Positions 36,814-48,676 of a DNA stretch of 64,000 nucleotides are shown here, piece by piece. How positions within the stretch are numbered: position 1 is the stretch's first letter; every line of letters begins with the position of its first letter. Both the position numbers and the translations under genes were made by a program. The notes under the pieces were generated by a model. That model was not told the origin of the DNA. It worked only from the letters and a program-made list of their open reading frames with translations, and did no database searches. Source of the DNA: Peromyscus leucopus. Its lineage: Eukaryota; Chordata; Mammalia; Rodentia; Cricetidae. Location of the stretch: NCBI RefSeq assembly GCF_004664715.2, contig NC_051063.1:116298829-116362828 (forward strand). The letters run 5' to 3'.

Positions 36814-38678
36814 CTTTTCCCTACCTTTCTTTCCTAGGTTTCCTAGGTGCAATGAGGTGATAAAAAACAAACTTTTTTACTTTATTAAGTATTTTCCCCT
36901 CAGATAGTTTGTCACAGTGCCAGAAAAGCTAGCTAATAGCCCTAATCCCTTAGCTCCCTCCCAGCAGACAAGTGTAAGCTTACCAAGTCTTAAACATGCC
37001 TATCTTGTCTGTATATTCTGCACTGTCCTTCCACTTGAACTGGAATAAACCATCTATTTCATCATGCAACAATAACAAACAAACAAAATATTGTAATCCT
37101 TATGATTTTTCTAGGAATTATTCCAGCAATTAGAAAAAATTTCTTTGACTCAATGGTGGTTACATTCCACTGGTGAGAGGTAAACAGCAAATTTAAAAAG
37201 AAGTAAGTTAAATTGAGACAATACTATTTATGTGGTTTTAAAAAACATCATGAGGGAAAAAAATAAAGCAGGAAAAGAAAGAAAAGTATTCTGAGGGTGG
37301 GGACAGAATTTTAAAATTTGGATAAGGAGCCTTCCAGAAAAATCTATATCATTTGATCAAACACCAGAAGCGTAAAGTAAGAAACTACATGAACATTTTG
37401 TAGGTTTAAACAGAGGGAATTCCTGGCACAAAGGTAAAGAAACACAGGTCAGTCTGGAAAGTCTTTGGGAAGTAGTAAAGGGATTAGGTGGGATACCAAA
37501 GACTGCTCATGGGTCAGAGTACACTGGGATAAAACAGAGATCAGGAGGTCCAGAGGATAAACAGTTTGGTGCCATTGTATTGATATTGTCTTTAATTCTG
37601 GGCAAGACATGAAAATCCTGAAAGATTGCAAGCTGATGAGAAATCACGGATTAGTAAGGGTGCTGCATTGAGAAATGGTTTGTGGGAGTGAAGACAGAGC
37701 TGGAGACACCAGTTAGGAAGGTGTTGCAATGACTAGTGAGAGATTATTATTTGAACTAAAATAGTAGTTGTGAGGACTGTTTGTTTCCTGGATACAACTG
37801 GAGATGGAGATAGCAGAGGAATTGTGCAAGAGATAATTCAAGTATGACTCCTAGACCCTCAAAGAAAACGTGGCTTTACCACAGCTAGGATAGGGATGGA
37901 GGCAGTCAGGGCTGTAGATTTAACTTATCCTCTTTTAATTTATGTATATTACTACCAAATTCACTCTCTGTGGCACTGTCTCAGTATCAACACTTGTAGA
38001 GATTCATGTGCTTTGAGCCTAGAGCTGAGGTACATAATTAGAAGTTAGACTGCTAATATGTGATGTGATCCACATCAGGTTTCAAACAATTTAAATTATT
38101 CCCTTCAGACCATTATAATAGAAAGGAAGCGGTATCATAAATATCCACATATTGGAATATTTGAAAATTTCTGAACACTTGGAAATACAGGAGTCATATT
38201 AATTATAAACTAGCTCCATATATGATTCACTTGTGAACACTTTTGAACTAACCAATACTAAACTCCTAAATTTCCATTTTAAGTAGGAAATATGCTGAGA
38301 CAACTACTTCCTTCATATAGTCATGTTCAAGAAAAAAATTTTAAATGTAAGTTTTGCATTAATATTTATTTATAATAAAATAAGTACTTTCTTTCTAACC
38401 AAAATATGTAGCAATCAGTGAAAGATACAATTTTATTTTCTCATAAACCACCGCAACTGGTCCATTGTTGTATAGCTCCAATAAGGAATTACTTAGGACA
38501 TCCTGGTGGTTTCTGTTTTGTTCTACTTTTCATCAAAGCACATGAACATACTTTGGTTTATTCAAATAGAAAAGCACAGACCCAAGGCCGTGGAGAAGCT
38601 TGGTTCCCATTTCTTAGGGGAAGGGGAGCAGTTGCTTGAGTTATCCAAAACTGGGAATACATTTTTAGAAAGTCTTTT
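36811..38678. other. Unassigned intron 1 sequence
   Basis: No recognised repeat or exon. Confidence 0.5.
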
Positions 38679-38690
38679 AAAAGATGACCA

Positions 38691-38846
38691 AAGCCAGGCG
38701 GTGGTGGCGCACGCCTTTAATCCCAGCACTCGGGAGGCAGAGCCAGGTGGATCTCTGTGAGTTCGAGGCCAGCCTGGACTACCAAGTGAGTCCCAGGAAA
38801 GGCGCAAAGCTATACAGAGAAACCCTGTCTCGAGAAAAAAAAAAAA
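38691..38846 (+). mobile_element. Young B1 SINE with 12-bp target duplication
   Basis: Full B1 'gccaggcggtggtggcgcacgcc...ctgtctcgag' plus an A run. The duplication AAAAGATGACCA lies at 38679-38690 and 38847-38858. It carries the 'ggaaaggcgcaaagctat' cricetid-type 3' half. Confidence 0.95.
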
Positions 38847-38858
38847 AAAAGATGACCA

Positions 38859-39674
38859 TTTGCCTTCTGGTCCCCTGTGGGAATTTGGAGATTGTCTATG
38901 TAAGAGTTATGTTAAGAGCAAATCAAACTATGCCTTGTTAGTCTCTGCTAAATCCTGCATCTAATATTGAAACCTTCATGTTAAGGTGACCTACTCTCAC
39001 TACAACATAACCTCTTCTGTATCTTTCTCCTAACCAAATTCTACCCAACCTTCAATGTTGAACCCAAGCCCAACCTTCCTGGAAACTATGACTATTTGCC
39101 TTTGCACTCATCTCTCTGTAGGTTCCCATAGCAGTGACTCATTATATCACCCTCTTGGCTATTTAACTCAACACCTGTTTGTAGTATTTTTCATGTTCTT
39201 CAAGCCTCTACAGTGTGTCCCCAGTGACACTGCAGACTCCTCAAACCATATATTCAATTACTCAATCACAGTACCCAAGTCTGCACAGCACGTAGACCCT
39301 AAGAGGCTCTAAGTGTGTGTTCCTAGTAGATTTACATAACACATGAAACTAGCAATACAGAGACTTCGTATAACAAAGTGAATATTACATTAGTGAGAAG
39401 GAGCCCTGGCACAGAAAGGAGGAGACCAAATAGAGCAGAATCTTAGATGTTGTGTTTTTACTGCCTATTCCTACTAAACTGTTCATAAAGTTCTCAACCT
39501 TCGTGTAATTCAGAACTACACAGGCGCTTCTCATCATTTTAGGTCCTCTGTAAACAGCACGTCTAATTTCATTCTCTTGGTAGTTAACATTTCTTGAATC
39601 TATCCATCAAGAATAAATAAGTTATCTGTGATATATTTAACTGAACCAAAATGTGCAAAAAAAATGACTTCATA
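38859..39674. other. Unassigned intron 1 sequence
   Basis: No recognised feature. The 85-codon frame at 39055-39312 has no identifiable domain. Confidence 0.5.
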
Positions 39675-39778
39675 AATTTTTTTTACCCTGTAACCCAAGC
39701 TAGCTTTGAGTTTGTGATCCTCCTGCTTCACATACCAAGTGCTAAGATCATAGGTATACACTACCTTCCCTGATGTTA
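39675..39778 (-). repeat. B1 remnant
   Basis: 'ccctgtaacccaagctagctttgagtttgtgatcctcctgcttca' and 'gtgctaagatcataggtatacac' are a decayed reverse B1. Confidence 0.75.
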
Positions 39779-40420
39779 ATTTTTAAAATCTTATGATGCC
39801 TTTCATTACAATTATTAAACACAAACAATTTGTAACTAAAAATTTTGTTGTTCTATAATTACTAATAGTCAACCTAAAACATGTTCATGAAATAATAAGC
39901 TTAATACATCCAATGGAAAACAAGCTTTGAATTACTTGGCATTCAAAATCGTAGCTCTAAGTAGCCTTTACAGACAATTTAATACATAACATATAAAAAC
40001 ACTCCCTTAATTCCTAATTCTTGATTCCTGAAGGATTTCTAGACTCCTTTAGAATACAAATTCCCCCAAACACATGCCAAAAATGCTCTAATATGCTCCC
40101 AGGAAACCCATGTGATATTTCAAAATCTTGGGGCAAACACAGTAGTATTTGTGGTCAGGCAGATATATCAGACACTATTAACTTAGGGTAGTTTAATTTT
40201 TAAAATTTCTGTCATAGAAAACAAGAATCATGCAAAGAATCAATGTAAACAGGAAATGAGGGTAGTGGGGCCACTCTGTCTCAAGTTTTTAAGAGATCAT
40301 TCTATAACCAAAGGCACACACATATCCCTAAACTGTAGTTTTTAAAAATCAAATAATAATAATTCTCTCTTATAAGTTATACTACTTTTCTCAAATGGAT
40401 AATTATTTGCTAGAAGATAC
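39779..40420. other. Unassigned intron 1 sequence
   Basis: No recognised feature. Confidence 0.5.
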
Positions 40421-40641
40421 TTTTTTTTGTGTGTATAACAAAGCCTCACGTAGTCCAGGCTGGCCTTAAAATTGCTACACAGCACAGGATGACCTTCAGG
40501 TTTAGATCCTTCTGCCTCCACCTCTGGAGTGCTGAGATTATAGGCAACATCACCAGGCCTGGTTGTACATAGTGCTGGAGATCAAACCTAGAGCTTTATG
40601 TGTGCCAAGTAAACACTCTACTGATTGAGTTACATCCCTAA
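40421..40641 (-). repeat. ID-B1 composite SINE (B4 type)
   Basis: The left half is a reverse B1 ('gtccaggctggccttaaa', 'ctggagtgctgagattatagg'). The right half is a reverse ID body ('gctggagatcaaacctagagc', 'aacactctactgattgag', 'catccctaacc'). This order is that of the ID-B1 fusion SINE. Confidence 0.8.
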
Positions 40642-41736
40642 CCTCAAAACATATGCTTATTAAGTCAGCTGGTGTTAACTTTTTAAGGAACAGAATTTTT
40701 AGGTATTTCTTTTGGCTGAAGGGCATAATAAGAAATTACTTTGACACTAAGAATTTGGTGAGCGAAGAGTGTGAGATTTTCTGCCTTAGCCTCTAGATAC
40801 TACTCTATTTTCCTTAAATTTAGAACACATACATAAATACATATCCACAGAGAGATTGTCCTGTCACCATAGGAATTAGCTATTATTTGGATACTGCACA
40901 GTTATTCTTAGCTATGTTTCTCAAATGAGAGACTTCTGCCTCTCAGGTACTGCAGCATTCCAGCCTAAATGTCATATACGAGGATGGTTGCTATTAAAGC
41001 CAGTAACCATGAGCTTTCATTGATGATGGTTGTAAAGAATTTAGTTACCCTATAGGCACAATTTAAACAATCTATAAGTTTAAAAACTATTGTATCATTT
41101 CATCATATATTGGGAAGGATTATCATAGACTAGTCAGAAAATAGGAGTTGTGGCCAGATAAATCACAAATCTTAACTCAGCAGAATTCCTTATCTGTATG
41201 TCTTTCAAAAGGTTTTATGTGCTTCTCATTTTTATAGCCTAAATAAGCAGAGTTTTCTTGTCTCCATGTAATAATAGTGTCCAGATAAGCTCATTGTGAG
41301 CAATAAATATAATGATGCATATGCCTACAATATGCCTGACCTTCAGTAAATAGAGCTATTAATAACACATTTTATTGTAGAGGAAAGCAGCTGTCTCGGC
41401 AAGGGCTTTGAATCAATTTGTTTTGAACTTCCCCCTATGAATTAGACAGAAATTTTTGGAATCCCCCTTACACTATAAATATTTCATCTGTATTAGACTC
41501 GGGAAGTAAACAAGAAAGTTCATCATTCTTCCTGGGAGAGCAATTTTATGCAAGAGTAGTAAACCAATTAAAAGTTAAATTTGAATATAAATATAGGGAA
41601 CAAAGGTTAACTAATGCATCAGGATAATGCATACTACAAAAATTACAGAATCAAGGAAAAAGATGACAAAACACTTAAAACAATTCAGTCTTCTTAAATT
41701 CATGATCATAGCTTAAAATAATTAGGATTTTTCTTG
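40642..41736. other. Unassigned intron 1 sequence
   Basis: About 1.1 kb of moderately AT-rich sequence with no repeat recognised. It could be old unique intronic DNA. Confidence 0.5.
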
Positions 41737-42060
41737 ATTGTGCACTGAGATGACAGAATCTAGATGCACGTGGGAGATGGGCCCCTGGGCACACCTGTGG
41801 GAGATTATCTTGATTATGTTAAATGACATGGGAAGACCCAGCTTGACTGTGTGTTTGCCTGGACTGTATAAAACAGAGAAAGCAAGCTAAGCATTAACAT
41901 GCATTTGTTATTCTCTGCTTTCTGACTGTGAATATGATGCTTCAGGCTTCTGCTCTTGACTCCCCTACCTTAATGGACTTTGAGCTAGAAGAACCCCCCT
42001 TCTCACTTACATTGCTGCTGTTGGAATATTTTATTTCAATAGGAAAAATAACTAGGACAC
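41737..42060 (+). repeat. Dispersed rodent repeat, family F
   Basis: 'tgggagattatcttgattatgttaaatgacatgggaagacccagc', 'actgtataaaacagagaaagcaagctaagc' and 'tattttatttcaataggaaaaataactaggac' define the family. It resembles a MaLR-type LTR in layout, but I do not assign a name. Confidence 0.7.
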
Positions 42061-42195
42061 CCTCATAAGTAGCATTTTCTCTTTCTCTACTTCTTTGATG
42101 ACCACGATCATCTAATTAAATTTTATACCAAAAAACTCATGGCTGAGTCTTCTGAAACTTGCAAAGGATATCTACAAAAGAACAAAATAACTTTT

Positions 42196-42360
42196 TTTTT
42201 TTTTTTTTTTTTGGTTTTTTCGAAACAGGGTTTCTCTGTGTAGCTTTGCGCCTTTCCTGGAACTCACTTGGTAGCCCAGGCTGGCCTCGAACTCACAGAG
42301 ATCCTCCTGGCTCTGCCTCCCAAGTGCTGGGATTAAAGGCGTGCGCCACCACCGCCCGGC
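42196..42360 (-). mobile_element. Young B1 SINE with 13-bp target duplication
   Basis: Reverse B1 with poly-T and an intact 'gcgtgcgccaccaccgcccggcc' end. Duplication CAAAATAACTTTT lies at 42183-42195 and 42361-42373. Confidence 0.95.
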
Positions 42361-42373
42361 CAAAATAACTTTT

Positions 42374-42726
42374 ATACCAGGCTTGGTAAGAGAAGTACTA
42401 CAGGGCAATAAAAGCAAAAAAAAAAAAAGTCACATGAGACTGAAGGAGGAAGAAGCTACAGCTGACAAAAAAAAAAAAAAAAAAATTGGGGGATTTCCGG
42501 AGAGGAGGAGTTACTTTTCAAATGAGTCAAATATTAGCAAGGACTATGATATGTGGAAACAAAAAAAGAAAAGATCACATAGATCTGTAGGAAGACTAGA
42601 CAAAGAAAGAATAGAGACAATTAACATTGGACCAAACAGGGAATGCCGAGGAGTTAAAATGACTGAAATATAAATATCCCAATGGATAGTCAGTAGGATC
42701 ATTTTAATTTTAAAATTGTTGTTAAA
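42374..42726. other. Unassigned; two poly-A runs
   Basis: A runs lie at about 42416-42428 and 42469-42484. The 110-codon frame at 42341-42673 is Lys-rich because of these runs and is not a gene. Confidence 0.5.
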
Positions 42727-42810
42727 GTGCCTGAGGATGTAGCTCCATGGTATATCCCTTGCATAGCCTTTACAAGGTTCTGAGTTCCATCCCTAGAACT
42801 ATAGAAAAAA
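42727..42810 (+). repeat. ID SINE
   Basis: 'tgcctgaggatgtagctccatggta', 'ccttgcatagcctttacaaggttctgagttccatccc' then an A-rich tail match ID in the forward orientation. Confidence 0.85.
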
Positions 42811-43850
42811 GATGTATGGTTAGCAACTGAACTGCGGATCCCTCTTTCCTATCCAATTCCATGACCATTGAACTTCAGTGCTTAAGATATCATCAGACAT
42901 CTAACGTAAAAAGGGGGGGGGGTTACTTCTCCAGAGTGCACCAATAGTAAACATGGAATTAGTTCTACTATTAATAAGTTCTATGGGCCTGAGAATCCAG
43001 TGCTAACTCCCTTCCAAATCATAGCTGCCTTGTCTCTAAAAGGACTTGCATGGTTTAGATGAGTACTTACAAGATGATATAACTATAAAATTACTTTTAA
43101 CAAGTTATTACTCCATTTAATATATTGAAAAATCACAAAGAAGATAGCTTTCCACTTGACCTTCAAATGAGTAACATTTTACTTCAAATTATGGAGATTT
43201 TGATAAATGAAGAATCACAGCTTTCATAGTCATATTTAAGCTCATTCCCCAGTTTTTATGTTTCCTGCACAATATTGAAAATTCTCCATTTCTGCTTACT
43301 GTACACTCTGTTTAGCTGTAAGCTCACAATATGTCATTCCACACAGTGATCTGAAAACCTATAATTATGCAGGACAGAAAGGAGGCAACAAATTCTCCTG
43401 CAGAAATGGGTCCATCCTTGGATTCATTTTTGTTTTACCTGACATGCTTGTTTTCAAAAGTTAGCCTTTCTATATACCTATATCTCTTGCCAAGACACTT
43501 AAACCTTATAAAATTCATGAGATAATTATTTTTAGACATAAATACTAAGGAAATGGCCCAGTCCAAACCCTTCCTTCAGTTTAGTTCACAACATGAGAGT
43601 TTGGAAACTATAAAGCAGCCTACCATGGTGACCCAAGTGAATTAGAACAGACAGTATAGCTGAGTCCTGCATGGAAATGGAAATGCTGTTCTCATAAGTT
43701 GGGTCTTCTCAGATGTCACTGTCATGTAGAAGATGACTGCAATGAAACTTCTCTATGGTGAAGAAACAGTCTGTCTGCAAATATGATGTTTTACATTACA
43801 TTTGTTGAATTTGGAGTTGGGTCTTATGATGACTAGCAGACTCAGTCAAG

Positions 43851-43854
<4 letters not shown>
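42811..43854. other. Unassigned intron 1 sequence
   Basis: No recognised feature. Confidence 0.5.

Positions 43855-43906
<52 letters not shown>
43855..43906. repeat. (CA)n microsatellite
   Basis: About 26 uninterrupted CA units. Confidence 0.95.
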
Positions 43907-43909
<3 letters not shown>

Positions 43910-44094
43910 TCTGTTAGGCAAATATACTATTTCTGCCCTTCTGTGAGCAAGTACCTTGCTTCTTTGATTCTTGACCTTCATTAGTATAAAATGACTTTGA
44001 TACTATCTTCTCTATCTACATCAAGATCAAGCAGGAAATGTATGTAAAAGTAGTTTATACTAATGGCAACTATCATAATAAGAATAAAAGTACT

Positions 44095-44260
44095 AATGTG
44101 TTTATTATGTATCAGGAGTGTTCATGATTTAACTCATTTATTTCTTATAACAACTCTAACAGATACAAGTTCTGTTGCCTTCATCTTATAGACAACGCAG
44201 AGTATATGAAACTTGTATGTCAAGACTCACAATTAAGAAGGTTAGGGAAAACTATCATGT
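44095..44260 (-). repeat. MIR SINE
   Basis: 'gtttattatgtatcaggagtgttcatgatttaactcatttatttcttataacaactc' then 'cttatagacaacgcagagtatatgaaacttg' parallels reversed MIR. Confidence 0.7.
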
Positions 44261-45582
44261 ATTACCTACAGTGCAGGCAAGGTGAGGCTATGATATTAAC
44301 ATTGGTGGAGACTGAAAGAAAGAACATCTTCCAAATGTGATATCATAGACAAATAAAATAATTGCTATTCTATAGGTGGAACACCTGAGCTCCAGTAAGA
44401 TTTCATGACTTGACCAATATCAAGTATTATATTTTCATCATATGTAATCCATACTACATATAGAATGTATCTGAAACACTGTACTGTTAAACCAGAGGAA
44501 GTAGAGAGAAGCTACTAGGAAAGGTGGGGAGGGGCATGGTCAACAGCCATGTTTTAAATTGTGACACTACCATATGCCAGCTATTTTACTAGGAAATTGA
44601 ATGTCTTTGGACAACCATAAGAATAGGTGCTTAAAGGATGGTACCTGCTAGGTCTGCAATTGTCTTAATTCCTAAAGCTGTGTCCCAGAGTACATCAGAT
44701 GCTTCAAGGAGAATTATTCATGTCTCTGAGTGGGCTAATGTGGCAATTGCTGGTATCAGGTTTGGAGAGTAGTAAGAAAAGAAGTCTCAAGTGTAAACTC
44801 TGTTTTTTTCTTGGTTGATGTATATAGATAAGGGGGAATATAAACTCACATCTGAGGCAATGATAAAGTTTTCAAAAAAATTCATTCATTTATTTCCAAT
44901 TTCTCCATACTAGTATCTAATAACATCCAAAAAATTATGGGAGGAAATTAAGGATTACCGAACAACTAAAGAAAGGGAAAGGTAGGGAACAAGTGGGAGG
45001 AGTAGGGAAGGGGAAAGGATAAGCAAAATGTATCATATGAAGAAAATCTATTTTTAATAAAAGAAAAAAATGAAAGAAGAAGGCTAGGATTATCTACCAA
45101 CCAAAAAAGGAAGAGGGCCTTATCCACAAGAACCCACTGCTTGTCAGGTACTCACAGGCTGGTGGACTTGCAGAACATAGTATAATTTCAAATCACAGAA
45201 TAGGCACAATCCTGCCTGTCCACTGTTAACAGGTTCATCTTGGACAAAATAACATCTTTGACTCTACCAAGAACATCTGAACAGAGTTGACCAGATGCTC
45301 CCTTGTGGTGTACTTGCTCAGATCTGGAGCAAACACTGTTCCCTGTGGGGTTTGGGGAAAATTATCATCTTGTTTCACAAGCCCCTAATGTCTTGAAACT
45401 TTCAGATTGGCTACTCAAAGTGACTATAAGATACATATCATGGGAATACAAATAAGGCCTTATATCATTGAACCAAATAAAACGCAAAGAGTCTACCTAG
45501 GGGAAAAAAAATAAAAACCTTTATCATAAGCTAGTATCATATTGGGCCAGAGTAAGTCCTTTCCATCTCATCAAGAGTGTCA
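44261..45582. other. Mostly unassigned; weak MIR-like pieces
   Basis: A reversed MIR-like piece lies at about 44350-44430 ('taggtggaacacctgagctccag'). The rest, including a purine-rich stretch near 44940-45110, is unrecognised. Confidence 0.45.
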
Positions 45583-45804
45583 AGGTTGAAGATGAATCTC
45601 AGTGGGCAAAGTAATTACCTAGCATGCACAAGTCCCTTAATTTTATTCCCAATATTGCATAAACCGAATATGGTGGCAATTTTATGTAACCTCAGCATTT
45701 GGGAAGTATAAGAAGATGAGAAGTTTCAATCATCTTTAGCTTCACAGTGAGTTCAAGAATAATCTGAACTACACTGTCTCAACAACAAAACAAAACAAAA
45801 CAAG
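45583..45804 (+). repeat. ID-B1 composite SINE (B4 type)
   Basis: ID-like head 'ggttgaagatgaatctcagtgggcaaagtaattacc' joined to a B1-like body 'tggtggcaattttatgtaacctcagc...gtgagttcaagaataatc', ending in (AACAA)n. This is the forward order of the same fusion SINE as at 40421. Confidence 0.8.
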
Positions 45805-45808
45805 AGGA

Positions 45809-46020
45809 GGGACTAGAGAAATGGCTCAGCAGTTAGGAGCCCTGTCTGCACTTGCAAAGGACCTACCTGAGTTCAGTTCCCAGCACTCATTTGGTAGCTC
45901 AAAATTATCTGTAACTCTAGTTTCAGAGGATCCAATGCTCTCTTCTGGCTTCTTTGCTCAATGCATACTCATGGTATACAGACATATGTGCAGATAAAAC
46001 ATCCATACACATAAAATAAT
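45809..46020 (+). repeat. B2 SINE
   Basis: 'ggactagagaaatggctcagcagttaggagc', 'gagttcagttcccagcactcatttggtagctca' and 'ctcttctggcttc' follow B2/B3 order, with an ATACACATAAAATAA tail. Confidence 0.9.
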
Positions 46021-47840
46021 GTTTTTGTTTATAAGTTAAAAGAAAAGAATTTGAACATTCTCAAAACTTGCTTCTTTATAGATACACAGCATAGTTAAGA
46101 AAAACAGGATGGCATTCTGTTACTTGAGTGTACTAGAAGACATACTAACCTAACTTGAATCTGAGTGAAGAGTTGAGGTTGGATTTCACATCACCGTATA
46201 ACCCAATATATTTTGAAACATTTATGTTACAACCATCCTATCCCCAGTTACCTAGCTTTTTACCTAAAAAAGCTTTCAGCCTCTAACTCAGTAGTTCAGG
46301 GCCTTTGAGTTTGAGGCTCTCAAAGAAAGAGTGAACTGGGCATTACCACAAGGATGAATGCCATTCTGCCTGCCAAATGGATCTCAGATCCTTCAGACTT
46401 TCTACTTGCACAGACTTCTGTGATTATAGCTTTCACCACAACTTTGGTCTGAAACTATAGCTTAGGAAAGCATTCCTAAGTCTGGGAGCTAAATGTTCTG
46501 ACAGCAAGCTTGGAACTTAACCTGCTTTTTGCTGCAAAATGGGTGAGACTAAAAAATGATACTGGCATTTGAGGACAGGATATAGGTGGAGTATAGGATT
46601 GCATCTTATGAGGATTTAATTGCTACATGTATACCATGTTCCTCTTGTTTCATCTGTGTAATTTTTCAGAGAGTGGTAACTTAATGAGTTCCTGGATAGT
46701 AGGCATTATTGTCTTTACCTTGAACTATTGGTTATTCTTCTCCCATTTGGTGGAATAAAACACACTCCCTGTTTATAGATAAGAAAAATAAAACAGATTG
46801 GGGGATTTGTCAATAATCACATAATACATATGAAATAAAGCAAGATTCAGAAGGAGGTATTCCACAGTAGGTATCCCATTCTAAAATTTGAGCTCAGAAT
46901 CATTATACCTTTCTCATCCTCCCATTTAGAAGAGGAAACTAAAACTCACAGATGTTTAACAAGGCTGGAGACATAATATTACTAGGACTTGAAATTAGTA
47001 CTAGTGACAGCTCCATCTTTTAAATAGTAATCTATTCTAACCTGAGATCCTGGGGGCTGTGGTGCAGTCAGAAGACACCTCAGGCACTAAAACACACAGC
47101 AACAGAGTCCACAGAGTTGGAGGAAAACTTCAAAAGACTCTAGTTGATGCCATCTTCAAGTCTCCAACAGCTCATGTTTCTCTAAATCTGCTAAAGACTC
47201 CAAACTATGAACTTGTCTACACTAGCCTTATCATAAGACCTGGCAAAGCTCATAGTTACAGAAGCCCTGGGTCTCAAGACCAGAAATGTCCTTTCAGGAA
47301 TCTTCTTCCTTGGTTCTCATTTCTAGTCATGACAAAATGTTTGCAGTCAAATGCACTAGCTGAAATGAACATATTTTCTGAACAAGTATTGTTTACTTTA
47401 GATCCAGCACCTACCAAAGGGTTCTTGGTGCCCCAAACCATGAACAAAGATTAAGTAGGGCTATTTGAAGTGGACCATGGAGAATCTCATTGGAATTTAA
47501 AACTTCTGAACAGGAAGATGCTGAGCCATTACTGCCTTGCAGCTTAACAGGGATGCTGCTGATCTGGTAGGTGGCTAAGCATCTGGAATAAGAGGCTAGT
47601 CATGCCCAGGTTACAAGCAGAAAAATAGGACTCATTCTTGAGTGAAAACTGCCTCCTCAATTTTCACTGTGCCTATGAGCTGGTATACCTGTTGGTCAAA
47701 TTCTGGTTTCAAACACCATAAAAACGTTTACCAGATTTTGGATTTCTCAAAGAATACACCCAGGATCAAATCAAGAAATCTAAAAAGCAAATGCCATGAA
47801 CATGATCACAACCCCCCACCCTCTTCACCCCCATCTCTGC
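46021..47840. other. Mostly unassigned; MIR remnants near 46730 and 46920
   Basis: Reversed MIR-like sequence lies at about 46730-46850 and 46918-47040 ('cccatttagaagaggaaactaaaactcacag'). A 131-codon frame at 47059-47454 is the longest open frame outside the Rab38 exons and the promoter shadow, but has no recognisable domain. Confidence 0.5.
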
Positions 47841-47952
47841 CACTGGGGAGGCAGTAGTAAGTGGATCTCTATGAGTTTGAGGTCAGCTTGGTCTACATAG
47901 GGAATTCCAGGCTAGTCACAGTTAGATAGTAAGACCCTGTCTCAGAAAAACC
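47841..47952 (+). repeat. B1 SINE, 5'-truncated
   Basis: 'ggggaggcagtagtaagtggatctctatgagtttgaggtcagcttggtctac' through 'gaccctgtctcagaaaaa'. Confidence 0.85.
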
Positions 47953-48676
47953 ACTTGTCCTAAAACACATACACAGTCTCCTTTCTGAGACAGACTATAG
48001 AGAGAGAGCCAGAGATATAAAGGGTTGGAGAAGAGAGGAGTGGTATGGGAAGAGACAGTTTGTCCTAGATGTGTACAAAATCAACAATCTCAAATTTTCT
48101 TGACTGAAGAGATGACCATAGTAGTGAAATTTGGAATAACCTAAATTCCTGAAACTCAAGAATGGACAAACAAGAGTTAACCTAAAACAATCCTGTTCCC
48201 TCTTATGTTTCCTAGGGGCTTCCCCTCTACTGGCCAGAATGAAGGCCACGTGGGAAACTCTGGACTGAGTCCGGGCTACTTGTGTCCAGAAAGGGACCAG
48301 AATGGAAACAGAAGGGCGCTATAGCCTTCTGGGTCCCAGCCACAGACTGACTGCTCTGAACCCAGGAATCCCAGGGGAAAGTGGAAGAACCAGCTTGAGC
48401 CATGGCCGGAGAACACCCAGTGAGAGCGAAGTTACTTCAAGTTGCAGCTAGGGTTGGGTAAGAATCCAACAGAAACAACAGCAAAACCAAGAAAACACTT
48501 TTTCTTTGAAAGTAGGTTTCCAAGCCACTAGTCAAAGTTTCCTAGAGTGGACCACTCTGGCGATCTGGATCTCCTACTTGGTTGCACGCCAGGATCCCAG
48601 AACTGGAAATCAGCTGAAAAGTCACTCTCCACTCCCCCAACCCCTCCCCTTTGCGCGCGCTGCTCAGAGCGCTCAC
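47953..48676. other. Intron 1 adjoining exon 1
   Basis: No repeat recognised. GC and CpG content rise toward the exon. It contains the CACGTG at 48247. Confidence 0.6.
48247..48252. promoter_or_regulatory. CACGTG E-box in intron 1 near exon 1
   Basis: A palindromic CACGTG lies about 430 bp downstream of the exon 1 donor, in the context GCCACGTGGG. It could bind MITF, TFE or USF factors. The flanks are not the classical M-box (TCATGTG or TCACGTG), and one hexamer can occur by chance. Confidence 0.25.

Larger units (their letters stand above)
25530..48676 (-). other. Rab38: Rab38 intron 1 (about 23.1 kb)
   Basis: The interval between the two coding exons has a GTGAGC donor at its high-coordinate end and a TAG acceptor at its low-coordinate end. 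It holds B1 insertions on both strands, B2/B3 and ID elements, family F and G repeats, MIR and L2 remnants, a HAL1/L1-like remnant and simple repeats, all listed separately. I see no additional exon with coding character. Confidence 0.9.
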
